From Scenedesmus sp. ARA3 (taxonomy: Eukaryota; Chlorophyta; Chlorophyceae; Sphaeropleales; Scenedesmaceae): a stretch of 64,000 bases of DNA. This document shows, one piece after another, positions 42,448 through 54,126 of the stretch. Made by a program: the position numbers and the translations under genes. The stretch is taken from positions 84,661 through 148,660 of the forward strand of contig RWJK01000256.1 of assembly GCA_004335835.1 (NCBI GenBank), written 5' to 3'. How positions within the stretch are numbered: the stretch's first letter is position 1; each line of letters starts with the position of its first letter. The notes under the pieces were generated by a model. It did not search any database and had not been told where the DNA came from. It was given only the letters and a program-made list of their open reading frames with translations.

Positions 42448-45400
42448 ATGGAATACCCTGCTGGAGCACCTGTCCCCCTGCAGCTTATATCAATAGATAG
42501 TGCAACCGGACGCGTGAGCTGCGGAGAAGAGGCACTAGCCTGCTTGCGGTCCATAAAGACCCCAATAGGGGTGGTTTCTGTCTGTGGCAGGGCCAGGACA
42601 GGCAAAAGCTACATCCTTAACCAGCTGCTGGGCCAGAGCACAGGCTTCCAGCTTGCTCACAGCCACAGGCCATGCACCAAGGGCCTGTGGATATGGTCAA
42701 AGCCCTTCAGACGCGTGGGGCCGGACGGCAATGAGTACCATCTGGTGGGCTGCAGCAGCAGACGTGTGCACATGACGCTGTTGTAACAGCAGCAGTTGCA
42801 GCAGATGGGACCAGCAGGGCAGGATCAGCAAGTTTACCACAGCAGGGTGAATAAGGTTCAAACTCAAACAGCAGTTGCAGACAGCGCGATTTGCTGCTCG
42901 CAGTACATAGCGCATCTGTGCGTACACCGAGCACTGATGAAGTTGATAAACACCAACAGCTGGTGCACATCAGGTGGCGCAGTGCAGCAGCAGCCATGAC
43001 AAACAGCACTTGGTGTCATGTGGCGGCGCGCGGCAGTTGGGCAGCCTGGCGTACTATGCAGCAGCAGCGCTGACACTCACGTTCATGCTGCTTCGCCTGA
43101 CCACAGCCATTTGCGTGTACTGCCTGTCGTAGGTATTGCTGGATTCCGAGGGGATTGATGCCTATGACCAGGTGGGATGCAGTCTGCAGCCGTGGAACCG
43201 CAGTAGTGGAACAGCAGCAGCAGCCACCACGGGAGCAGCAATGCGGCAAGCGTCTACAGGGCATAGTACGATGCAGTGAAGCTGCAACAGCGCCGGGTTG
43301 CTGCTAGTAGTTGTATGGTATCTGCGATCCCAGACAGCAGTTGCTGCGTAAAATCAATCATCAACTGGTAGCTTACGCTGCTGCTGCTGATGCTGCTGAT
43401 GCTGCTGCAGAGGGCCCAGGATGGCGTGCAGCTGCTGTCACTGGCTGTGCTGCTGTCCAGCATGTTTGTGTTCAATCAAATGGGGCCCATAGATGAGGCA
43501 GCACTGGACAGGCTCAGCCTGGTGACGCAGATCACAAAGCACATACGCGTGAGGGCAGGCGGAGCAGCAGCAGGTGAGATTGCGCTATGGCAGTAGGCTG
43601 GCGCAGCAGCAGCACCACCGCCACATGCACACTGCTGCAATGCTGCGTGCAAAACAACTGCAGTGCTCGTGACTGCAGGCAGCAGAACAGCAGCAGGCAG
43701 TTATGTGTGCAGCACTGTAGTAGTTGGCAGGCAGCCTCACCAGCGCACTTGCATGCTGCAGCTGGACTCCACTCAGCATGCCGTGATGTGCTCTGCATGG
43801 TTTGTGTTATTCTGCCGCTGCTGCTGCAGAGGATGCCAGTGAGCTATCCACATTCACGCCCTCCTTCCTGTGGCTGCTGAGAGACTTCTACCTGGACCTG
43901 GAGGACGAGGGGCGCAAGGTGCGCAGCAGCGGCAGCAGCAGCAGCTCCTACGATGCCAACAGATTACATACGCAGCAGCGGCAGCAGCAGCAGCTCTGTT
44001 GCAGCAAACCACATGCGCAGCTGGAGTTACAAAACAATAAGCTCGAGTTGCTCGTGTCATCAAGCCTGCAGGATGCCAGCAGCTGCGAGTGGTGCAAGAC
44101 CACCCATGCGTCTGGTCGTGTACAAGTGCCGTTGATGTGTTGGAGGCTGTTGCTGCTGCTGCTGCTGCTGCTGCAGGTGTCGCCGCGGGAGTACCTGGAG
44201 ACAGCACTGTCACCATCAGCAGGAGCAGGCGCAGCAGTAGAGGCAAAGAACCAGGTGAGGCTGGTGCAGACGGCAGAACTGTCTGTTGCTGTGTCAGCTG
44301 CGCCTGAACTCAGCCATAACAGCCAGGCCAAGCCCAGCATAACTTAATGCAACGACGGTTCTTGAGCTACGAGGTGTGCTTTGTTGCTTGCTCACTAGCC
44401 ACTTCTGCAGTAATCCCACTCGTCAAAGCCCAATCTGCATCATCACAGTGCTGCTGCTGTTGCCTTCTGTTGCTTTGCACCCCGCCTCACTCGCCGCCAG
44501 ATCCGCGGCTCCATCAAGGCGCTGTTCCCCGACCGCGACTGCTTCACGCTGGTGCGCCCCATGCACGACGAGCGCGCCCTCAACCGGCTCAACACGCTGC
44601 AGCAGGAGCAGCTGCGGCCAGAGTTCCAGGAGGTGCGGATGCACAGCCTGCAGCTAGCAGCAGCAGGGGGCTGCTGTGGTGTTTAGCACAGTGCTGCAGC
44701 TGCTGTAGACAGTTGTAGCGCCAGTCACAGATGATGCAGACAGGAGCAGCAGCTGCGGCCAGAGTTCCAGGAGGTGCGTGGGCAGCATGTGAGGTGCAGC
44801 CGCGCCAGCCTGCGGCGCTTTGGGCAGTGCTGCAGCTGCTGCAGACGGTTGTAGCGCCGGTCACAGATGATGCAGACAGCAGCAGCTGCGGCCGGAGTTC
44901 CAGGAGGTGGGCGGGCAGCATGCGGGTGCAGCAGCAGGGGCTGCTGTGGTGCTTTCAACAGTGGTGCAGCAGGAGCAGCTGCGGGCAGAGTTCCAGGAGG
45001 TGCAGGTTCCACTTGAGGTGCAAGCGCTCGCCCGCGCCGTTTAGGGCAGCGCTGAGTGGGCACAGTCTGGAGGTAGCAGCAGCAGGAGGCTGCCGTGCGT
45101 TGGGCAGTGCTGCAGCTGCTGTGGACGTATGTAGCGCCAGCCGCAGATGTTGCAGACAGTTGATATATAGGTGTAGCCGTTGCTCTGCTGACAGCTTTGA
45201 GCGCTGATTGCTTGCAGCTGACAGCAACTCGCTGTGTTCATGCATGTGTGCTCTCTTTCTGGCTGCAGGGCGTGTCCAAGCTAACGCGGCTGCTGCTGGC
45301 GCGCGCGCAGCCGAAGCGCATCGGTTTTGTGCCTGTCTCAGGCGTGATGCTGGCTGGGCTGGCTGAGGCGTACTCAGCGGCGATAAACGAGGGCGCTGTG

Positions 45401-47261
45401 CCGACCATAGCTACAGCATGGCAGGTGCGGGCACACAGCAGCTGTTTTGATTGGGTAGTACTGCTGTGCGAAGGTAGCACAGGGCAAGTCTTGCACATGG
45501 TGCAGCGTTCTGCAGCTGCCGTATGCCGTGCTTCGCATGCAGTGTGCTGCAGTGTTGCAACAAATCTTGCTCCTTGCAACAAGTTTGGCTGTGGCCAGGG
45601 ATCAGTGCAGCAGAGCTTGCTTGCTGCTTGCTGCTCAGCAACCTGGCGGCGCAAACCCATCATTTTGGATGGGACACTGTGTTATCGGTGCCGTTGCGTC
45701 TGCGGCCTGCCGCAGGGCGTTGCTGAGGCGGAGTGCCGGCGAGCAGCAGCAGCTGCCGAGGATGCATACCGGCTGGAGTTCAATGTGGAGGGCACGCCAG
45801 CAGAGCCGGAGGCGTTGCTGGAGGAGCACCTGGTGAGCATTTGGCAAGCCACAGCTCAGCCCTGCTGGCTCTGAGCCACAAGCTGCAGTGCCATTGCGTG
45901 CGGCTGGTGTGCGCTCTGCTTGCGTGGCATTCGTGGTAGTGCTACCCGCAGTAGGGAAAGCCAAACTCGACTGACAGCGCCAACGCTGCATCCTTGCACT
46001 GTCTGTGTACTTGTTGCTGCAGCGCTGCATGGCTGCCGCCAAGGCTGTGTTCAAGTCCATAGCAGTGGCAGAGCCGCGCGTGCGTGGCGAGGCCAAGGCA
46101 GGCCTCATAGCAGCGCTGCAGCACCGCTATGAACTCACACGGGAGGCTGTGCTGGCGCGCGCAGCAGCGGGGGTGGACCAGGCGCTGCTCAGCGCTGCAC
46201 AGCAGATAAGCACGGTGCGTGTGCAGGCCCTGCGCAGTGTGGCATTACTGCTGCTTGTGTGTGTTACCAGCAGTTTGGCAGCAGTGAGGACGCACTGTTT
46301 GGGGTGGCGCCTGTCGAACTAGCTGTGAAGCCTGCTTCACCCTGCCGCCATTCCGGCTTATGAGGATGCCACAGTCCATGCCCTTACCTTGCCGCACTGC
46401 CTGACGCAGATGTGTGCTGCATGCCACTGGTATGCAACTGTAACTTTGCAGGCTGCGCGGCTGCACAAGACATGGGCCGAGGTGCAGGGCCAGGTGTCGA
46501 CAGCCATAGCAGCATACGACGCAGCCACTGCGGGCCCCACCAAGTGGCCCCGGTTGACGGTGTTCCTGCAGCAGCAGTACGGGCACATGGTGGCGGACTT
46601 TGTGCAGAAGTGCGAGGCAGATGCGGAGAAAAAGGTGCGCTGTTGTTGCACACAATGTGTTGCGGCAGGACGTGCTGTGAGCCTGTTGTGCCAGCGAGTT
46701 TGGTCCAGCTGCTTTGGAGCAGTTTGAACTGCTGACAATGATGCTGCCATCCTCAAGGTGTAGGTTTTGTGGGGTTTTGCAAGTGGGCTTTCAGAAGTGT
46801 GTGTGATGGATGCTCGGCTGTACTGCCTGTGGTGCTGTGCAGATTAGCGAGGCGCACACAGCAGCGCGGGAGGCGGAGTGGAAGCTCAGTGCGGCAGAGA
46901 ACAAGGCAAACAAGGTGCGCCTGCTGCCTGCACCAGCTCGCAGTCGCGCTGAGCCGTGCATGCATAGCAGAGACTAGCCTTGTTCAACTACAGCAAGCGC
47001 CACGACTTGCATCACAGATGGGTGACAGGAGCGCGGCAGCACGACTACCACAGCATTCTAAAGCTAAGGCCAATGCTGCATGCACACATCTGCACTGTTG
47101 TGTTACAGGCGGAGATCCGCGTGCGCGACTTGGTGTCGGCCGAAGAGGCGCTGAAGCTGCAGCTCAGCGCGGAGCGGCAGCGCCACAGCAGCAGCAGCCG
47201 CAGCTCAAGCGGCGGCGGCTGGCTGGCCTGCTTCAGGCCAAGTGAAGGAGGCGGCTTCTAG
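42448..47261 (+). CDS. Guanylate-binding protein (GBP/RHD3-like large GTPase), 12 exons
   Basis: Exons: 42448-42744, 43133-43171, 43411-43573, 43830-43918, 44177-44254, 44501-44632, 45269-45424, 45716-45832, 46023-46214, 46452-46634, 46843-46914, 47109-47261. They total 1,671 nt, giving 556 aa. G1 is VCGRARTGKSYILNQLLG. It is followed by RPCTKGLWIWSKP (switch I region), G3 VLLDSEGIDAYDQ, SSMFVFNQMGPID, and the GBP-type G4 'RD' in FLWLLRDFYLDLEDEG. The second half, from KLTRLLLARA and GAVPTIATAW on, is the GBP helical stalk; the C-terminus is a heptad-like helix (AREAEWKLSAAENKANK) ending LACFRPSEGGGF. Animal GBPs act in innate defence; plant and algal relatives are poorly known. The ATG at 42448 opens just before the conserved domain. 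The donor of exon 6 is echoed three times. Confidence 0.92.
44738..45010 (+). repeat. Exon-edge echoes of GBP exon 6 donor (three copies)
   Basis: Exon 6 ends EQLRPEFQE|gtgcgg at 44632. Downstream in the same intron are QQLRPEFQE|gtgcgt (44741-44780), QQLRPEFQE|gtgggc (44878-44910) and EQLRAEFQE|gtgcag (44966-45003). The gaps between them also share 'gcagtgctgcagctgctg' and 'gtagcgccRgtcacagatgatgcagac'. The period is about 90-140 bp. Confidence 0.92.
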
Positions 47262-48209
47262 TGGTTGTTTATTTACTTCAAGATCTGATTATTGGTATAG
47301 CAGCAGGTGATGTTCTGCTGGAAGGTGACTAGCTCGTAGCAGGCATGCTGATTGTCACGTGAGTGCCGGCTGGTGCAGTGTGCTGCAATTGATTGGCGGC
47401 TATCTGCGCGGTTATGTTGCAGTTGGCGAGCAGCGCTACAGGTCAGGGGCATCCTGTTGCGAATGGCTGGCATAGGCCACGCCTGGCTGTGGCTGTGCTT
47501 AGTAGTAAGAAGTGCCAAGCACCAAGCCAGCAGCTGGTGCGAGACCATGGATATGTAGTCAAGCAGCATGCACCGCTTGGTATTTATATCGGCTGGCGTG
47601 GCTTTTTGACAGAGGCAGGTGCCGCGTATCAAGCACAGCTGTTGCTGCTGGCAAGTGGGTGGTTTGGCGGGTTGTAGCCCTCTGTTCGGTGTGTTTCAGG
47701 GGTGTGGCTATGTTGGTGTGTATATACACACACATATATGTGCGGGTGTGCGGGTGCCTGTTGGCGGTCATCCCATTGCTGGGCTGACCAACCCATTTGC
47801 AACCTGCCCAAGTAAATTGGGTGGAGCTTGCTCCTTGCAGAAGCTGGTGATCACTAAGTTATTGCGACAATTGATTGATGGTCTGTGTTATTGTCAGTGG
47901 GTGGTTGGTGTGGCCCTTGCAACACTGGCAAACCCTAGCTTAAGAAGGCAACTACAACCATATTTCTCAATGGCGGCAGCCTTGAGGGTGATTTTTCGTC
48001 GTGATACGACTTGTTTCATGATGTCGGCTCACCTGGTCTGCCTTCTGTTGTGCCGGCCCGGGACCTTACCGGCTGTTTCTGTCAGTCCCGTCCGAATAGT
48101 GTAACATCGATGTATGTTGCGTGTTTTGTGCTGGGGCCGCATAATTGATACCTCGCGATCCAAGTACGGCTGTCTTTTGCATTATGCAACTTCTGCCCTT
48201 TCCCCCAGA
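47262..48209. other. Intergenic region between GBP and aspartyl protease genes
   Basis: About 950 bp without an exon I can support. A short alternating purine-pyrimidine patch (gtgtatatacacacacatatatgtg) lies at 47716-47740. Confidence 0.55.
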
Positions 48210-48393
48210 ATGCTCTGCCAGTGTAAGCAGTGCCTGAAAGTCAGCATAGTGCTGGTCTTATTTGCAGCCGCAGTTGCAGACAACGTACTGCGCATACCAC
48301 TCTCATATCAAAAAGACGACTATCTGGTGAGCATCTGCTACGGCAGGCCCATTGATACTTGCTTCCAGCAGCACAAAGCAGCTGCTGCCAGTA

Positions 48394-48459
<66 letters not shown>

Positions 48460-49146
48460 TTGACTTCTTCTACGTACCCACACAGGACACTCAGGCATGT
48501 TATGTACTTCCTGTTAAATATATCTGCAGTACTATGTCACACTTGGGATCGGCACGCCAGCGCAGCCGTTCCTCCTGGTGGTGGACACAGGCAGCGCCAA
48601 CCTGTGGGTGCCATCCAGCAGCTGCAGCAGCCTGGACTGCACGCAGCGAGCACAGTACAACCCTGCTGCATCCAGAACAAGCAAGGTGTGTGGGAATGCT
48701 TGGCAGCCTGCGCCGACAGTCTTGACCTAGTGGCACATGCACAAATCAGTGAACAACAGTTGGTAGTATTGTGTGGCGACATGGTCCTAGTTGCTGCTTG
48801 CTTGCTTCCAGGGTGGCCAACAGCAACATATCTGTCATCGCCAGAATTAGCCTGAATAAAAACCCTTGTCTGTCATTGCCAAAACCAGCATAACGCAAAG
48901 TCTTGAGGCACAGCAAACAAAGCTGTTTTGCAGGGCACTGCGGGCATACATTGTGCGCTGTGACTTGGTATGCCAGCATGCACTTGGCGGCCTGGTGCTC
49001 TCATCAGCTGGCACTATCTAACGTTCTCCTGCCTGCTACTCGGTAATATACCTGCAGGTGCTAGGCAAGGCAGTGCCGATCCGCTACGGCAGCGGCGGCT
49101 CGGTGCTAGCAGTGCTAGTGGACGATGCAGTCACACTGCCGGCATC

Positions 49147-49180
<34 letters not shown>

Positions 49181-52021
49181 TTTGCCGGAGGTGCTCGCTT
49201 CATGCAGACGTTTGGCATGGCAACTCAGATACAGCAGCCCAACGCATCATCAGATGCAACCCAGCCCTGGGACGGCATCATGGTGAGTCTGTGCAATGCA
49301 AAACTTGCTGCTTGGTGCCTGTAGTAACGGCTGCACTTGGACCTGCACTTCCCAGCACGCTCTCAGTGCAGCTCCTGGGCAGCCCATTCGTGTGCTACAC
49401 CGTCAGGTCACATCTAGCCGCAGACAACTCTCTGGCCTACAGCAGCCCGCCTTGTCAGATCAGATGGTGCCACGTCATGACCAGCAGCTAGCATGGCCCA
49501 TCCCTCGCACTACAACTATCTACTGCGCTGCTTGTGTATCACCTGTGTCAACCTGCCCCGCAGGGCATGGCCCTGCCTGCGCTGGCAGCAGGCAGTGTGC
49601 AGCTGCCTGTGCTGTCCATGCTGCAGCAGGGGTTGATTGACGCGCCCGTGTTTGGGCTGTACACAGTGCCCGATGCATCGGCAGCTGGGGCGGGCGGGGA
49701 GCTTACGATTGGCGGCTGGGCAGCAGACAGAGTGCAGGGGAACTTGACGTGGTGAGGAGCAGCTTAATGATGTCATTTTGAGTATTTACATTTCTTTTGC
49801 TACCGTTGATGGTGTGTTGAGGCCTCACAAGGGTGGCCTGACACATGCTTCCTCCATACATAACGCAGAGCTGTGCACCCTGCAGGATCGATGTAGTAAA
49901 GCCGGCCGCCCCCACCCTCAACGGCTACTGGGCAGTGCCTATTCAGGCAATACAGCTGGACTGGCCGAGTGGCAGCGGCAGCAGCAGCGGCAGTGGCGCG
50001 GCAGCAGGCAGGAGCAGTGTGCCTGCTGGCGCGTGCAGCAGCAGCGTGGACTGTGTGGGTCTACTAGACAGCGGCACGGCGCTGATCTACGGCTCCATTG
50101 AGCAGGTGAGATGTGAGGCAAAGTGGTGGTGTGCTGGGCGCAATGCGGTGTGCTTGTGCAAGCATTAAGATGCAGCAGCAGTGTGGCATGTGTGGGTCTA
50201 CTGGTGAGTAGCACAACGCTGATCTATGGCTCGATGGAGCAGGTGCGCTGTGGTGCAAGCAGGAACTCATTTTGCGCTGGTCGGAATGTGTTATGCTGTT
50301 GCTTGCTGTTTAATTGAAGGTGTTTGCAGCTTGCAGGCAGTGTGTTGTACCACTAGATGCGTGCTGTGCAGCAGCAGATGGTAGGTGGCCTGGCTCCAAG
50401 CTGCACTGCAAGTGCTAGGTGCTGCAAGTACAGGCAGTGTGGAGCTCAACTGACGTTTCCTGCACCACACAGTGAGACAGCAGCTCTGTCATCAAAATGG
50501 GTGCCCTCACATTTTGGCATGCCAGCTGTGCTTGAACTGCATGTAACACGCGGCGCTTGCTGCTCGTGTTTGGCAGGTAGCAGCAGTTAACGCTGCTCTG
50601 GGAGGCTCCCCCTCGCTGCAGCAGCTGCCCTTCAGCTGCAGCGAGGTGGTGGCAGAGGTGCTGGCAGCCACTGCTGCTGCGCTCAGCAGCACCACACCAG
50701 AGGAGGCAGCGAATGCGGTGCGTGTTTGGTGGGGCGCTGAGATGCATGTGCAGCTGCTGCGCTGCTGATGCATGTAACAGTATGACTGTCGTCAAAAACA
50801 TTGTGCCGTTCAGCACATCATGCACGACTGTTGGTCGACTGGCACAGGTGCGTTGTGATAGCTGAGACATCCCAACTCGCAAGTAACTGCAAGCTTACAT
50901 GCACATTCCAATGCAGCGGAACGCTGCTACTCCAAACACACAAGTCTAGCCCTGCCCAAACCATTCTTTCATCTCTGCTTGCCGCTGCTGTGTGCAGGTG
51001 TGCAGTGACCTGTATGGCGATGACGCGTCATCGCTGCAAGCCACGCTGTGCAGCGCTGTGCAGCTGCAGCTGGCAGCGCTGTCACTGGGCCCGCCCACAC
51101 AGGCCACACTCAGCCAGGCCCAGCAGCAGGTATGATGGTTGCAGGCACGAGTAGCAACTGTAGTTAGTGATACTTGCAGGAACAAGTTAGGCCTATCAGG
51201 GTTTGTGCCTGTAACATTCAAAGGCTGCAGCAGCCAACAGCAAACATACTGAGGCAGGCAGGCCTGCACGGCTATGTCACTGTGGTTTGAGAGCGTGCGC
51301 TCAGATCCCCGCCAAGCCTTACATGTTGCTGCTGCTGTCGTGCTGCTGCAGGGTGTCGCGCTGTGTGAGCAGCTGCCGTACACAGTCAACGCGAGCCTCA
51401 GCTGCGGGCAGGTGCAGGAGCTGCCAGGCATCAGCTTCAGGCTGGGGGGCCGCAACTTCAGCATACAGCCGGCAGCCTATGCGTACCAGGTGAGCTGTTG
51501 GATATGTGTTGCAACAGCAGGTCGCGGTGTGTTTTGTATGCTGCGCATGCTGCGTCACAGCACTGCTGCAGGCTGGTTACAAAAAGAAGCCTAGTACCCA
51601 ACAGCACTTATGCCGTAAGTGGGGTGCGCGTGCTTCCCTGCACCTGCGCTGCTCCATTTGCAACTGGCATATGGCATGTGCTTTTTTTCCCTACGACCCC
51701 ACTCAGCCCAAACCCCGGCACCAAATAGCCCGAGTGAGGTTTTTTTGTTGTTGTGACCAGGGGGGGGCGGAATCCTACTGGCTCGCCACACACAGCACAA
51801 TTGAGCAAACCCAATGGCATGTGCTCCTTGACCGTTAGCCCTGCTGATCCACACAACACAACCTCCACTGCCGCCTGCTGCTTGCACCTGCATGACATGC
51901 GCAGAGCCCCAAAGACCTGAAATGTTACAGTGGCCTTATTGCCATGGGCAGCCTTCCTGCAGGCACATGGCTGCTGGGCGATGCTTTCCTGCGGAACTAC
52001 TACACTGTTTATGACTATGGC

Positions 52022-52059
<38 letters not shown>

Positions 52060-52267
52060 TGGTGCCACTGGCAGCCAGCCAGCCAGGCCACGCGTGGGCC
52101 TGGGCCAGTTGACTGCTGCAGAGCAGGCAGCAGCTGCAGCTGTGTTTGACCAAGCGCTGGCAAGCAAGAGCAGCAGTGGAGTGGGCTTCGCTGCCAGCAG
52201 CAACGTTGAGCTGAGGCTGTGGATGATTATCATGGCAGCAGTGCTGAGCTTTTGGCTGCATGGTTGA
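48210..52267 (+). CDS. Pepsin-type aspartyl protease with C-terminal hydrophobic anchor, nine exons
   Basis: Exons: 48210-48326, 48530-48685, 49058-49282, 49564-49751, 49886-50105, 50577-50717, 50998-51129, 51352-51489, 51905-52267. They total 1,680 nt, giving 559 aa. A signal peptide ([16 protein letters not shown]) precedes [14 protein letters not shown]. The first catalytic Asp is in [14 protein letters not shown] and the second in [14 protein letters not shown]. The family's flap region follows in exon 3 (IRYGSGGSV). The C-lobe ends with [18 protein letters not shown]. Between the second Asp and that block is a 130-residue insert with spaced cysteines ([36 protein letters not shown]). It recalls the saposin-like insert of plant aspartic proteases, though I am not sure. 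A Ser/Ala-rich linker leads to [17 protein letters not shown] at the very end, a GPI-signal or membrane anchor. Confidence 0.92.
48394..48457 (+). repeat. CTG run of about 21 units in protease intron 1
   Basis: An uninterrupted CTG tract, sense strand, 70-130 bases before the acceptor at 48529. It is among the longest pure triplet runs in the window and is noncoding. Confidence 0.9.
50168..50248 (+). repeat. Exon-edge echo of protease exon 5 donor, catalytic Asp lost
   Basis: The exon 5 end [22 protein letters not shown]|gtgaga (50038-50111) is repeated about 135 bp downstream as [22 protein letters not shown]|gtgcgc. The catalytic Asp codon and the following Ser-Gly are changed (V-S-S), while the donor is intact. 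Confidence 0.92.
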
Positions 52268-52286
52268 GCTGCTGAATGCTTCGTCT

Positions 52287-52575
52287 GGGGGGGGCGGTTT
52301 ATTTGAGACTGAGACACCGAGTAATATGAAGGGGGGGTAAGCGACAAGCGAGCTCGATTTTCATGTGCTCCAGGGGGGATAAGCGGGAAGCAAAGTGGTC
52401 ACTGCCAGTCAGCACACTGAACAGGTGGGGAAAGGCTACCAGGGGAGGGAGGGGGGGGGAGGTAAGCGGCAAGCGACTTTGATCAGCATATAGGCAAGAG
52501 CTTGACCCCCGGTGAGCGGCTGAACCCCTCCAAAGATTAACTGGGTGTCTCAGTCTCAAATAAACCGCCCCTTGG
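52287..52575. mobile_element. MITE-like element with perfect 28-bp terminal inverted repeats
   Basis: The 28 bases at 52291-52318, beginning ggggcggtttatttgaga, recur exactly inverted at 52544-52571. The 281-bp span encodes nothing. It carries three internal related words (taagcgacaagcgag at 52336, ataagcgggaagcaaa at 52379 and taagcggcaagcgact at 52464). The element starts 24 bp after the protease stop codon, so it is probably in the 3' UTR. No target-site duplication is clear because the outer edge is a G run. Confidence 0.8.
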
Positions 52576-52832
52576 GAGTGTGCAATGACCAGAACCCGAC
52601 AGGTCACTGTCACTGTCCGGCCCGGTCGCTCATGCTTGTAGCCGTTGATGAGCACTGCACAACCGTGTACGTTAAACTTTGACGTGCAACAGCTATTCAG
52701 CGACCTCGCCTTGCATCAGCAGCCTCCGTGACATTCGAGTGCCAGCACGCTAGGCCGTGCCAAGTTCACTGCAGCTCGAAGAAGACTTTTTGCAAGTAAC
52801 ATACACCGTGCAGTACGTCAGTCAGAGCAAAC

Positions 52833-53838
52833 ATGCCACAGAAGCCGCTGAAGGTCTCGAAGACCATCAAGAAGGCGCCAGCTGCCAACAGACATGGCAA
52901 GGTGCCCAAGATGAAAAAAGGCACGTACATAGCTACTTCTCGTGCTTGATATGCTACCGAGCCTCCTGTGATTCTGCTACCAGCATGTGCAGCGCCATCT
53001 TTCCTGCTGCTGCTCCTGCTGCTGCTGCTCCTGCTGACCTGCTGCCACTGTTGCTGCTGAAACTATGCACAGGAGCCTTTGACATCAAGCCCAAGAAGGC
53101 AAAGCTGGTACAAAAGTACAACGACGAGAAGGCAAGCAGGGATAGGCTGGGCAGCGCAGCCGTGCAGCTACGCTTTGCAGCTGACAGCCGCACTGCCTCA
53201 GCTCGGAACTACATGCACCTGTCATGTGGTGGGGCCCGTGCACTTGGTTGTGGTCTTACATGATCAAGCTCATAACTGTGTTTGTTCGTTGAGTTACAGC
53301 GTATGTGTATGTCACGCCACGCAGGACCTTACAACCATGATCAACGCAAAGAATGAGTCAAATGCAGCCGGCAAGGCGCAGCAGAATGGCGGCCAGCTAG
53401 CAGTGGTGAGTGCCACAGCAGCAGGGCAGCCGTGTTTCATCGCCTTTGTACTGCCAATACCACTGCACCACTGCACCACTGCACCACTGCACCACTGCAC
53501 CACTGCACCACTTTTACTTGTCAGTTCATCTTGAAGCAGCGCCGCGGGCAACATAACTCGTCATGTGCGCCTCGCGCGCTGCACCAGCAGCAGCACTTGC
53601 AAAGTGGCCAACTTGTGACTCTACACATGTGTGCATTTGGTGGGGGTACTTCTTACTGTTTGAGGACCCCCTTCTGCACGTTCAGCTGCTCTAGGTGTAA
53701 GCTGTGCTCCGCATGGTCTGCTGCTGTGCTGCTGTGCTGCCGTGCTGCCGTCCTGCTGTGCAGGTGAAAGCTCCCGTGCTGCAGCCAGCAGACCAGAAGC
53801 AGAAAGCAAAGCAGGCCAAGGCAGCAGCCCCCAGCTGA
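52833..53838 (+). CDS. Small basic UPF0390-like protein, four exons, two with GC donors
   Basis: Exons: 52833-52920, 53073-53131, 53325-53405, 53764-53838. They total 303 nt, giving 100 aa. The product starts MPQKPLKVSKTIKKAPAANR and continues FDIKPKKAKLVQKYNDEK, NAKNESNAAGKAQQNGGQ and a Lys/Ala-rich end. The 'KxxxIxPKKAxxVQ' core and the size agree with the UPF0390 family (animal C19orf53 homologue), small nucleolar-looking proteins of unknown function. Introns 1 and 2 start with GC rather than GT (AAAAAG|gcacgt, GAGAAG|gcaagc); intron 3 is GT-AG. The phases agree only with these donors. Intron 3 holds a decamer repeat. Confidence 0.82.
53458..53513 (+). repeat. Decamer repeat (ccactgcacc) in UPF0390-like intron 3
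   Basis: Five to six tandem copies of the 10-bp unit cactgcacca lie within the intron 53406-53763. Confidence 0.9.
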
Positions 53839-53839
53839 T

Positions 53840-53871
<32 letters not shown>

Positions 53872-54095
53872 TAATGAGCTTGGCAGCAACTGCATCACCC
53901 AACAGGATTGTGGAGTGTATAGCAGCAGCCCTTTACAGCAGGTGCCTGCTGTGCTCACCGCCACGGGCGCTGCGCCAGCTTGGGAGCGGGTCAGCCAGCC
54001 ATCTGTATGCCAAGCAGTGTGCAGCATACAAGCCTGAGGATGGGCGCGCCTCAGCAGCAGCAGCAGGACCAACAGCAGCAGCAGCAGCAGCGCGG

Positions 54096-54126
<31 letters not shown>

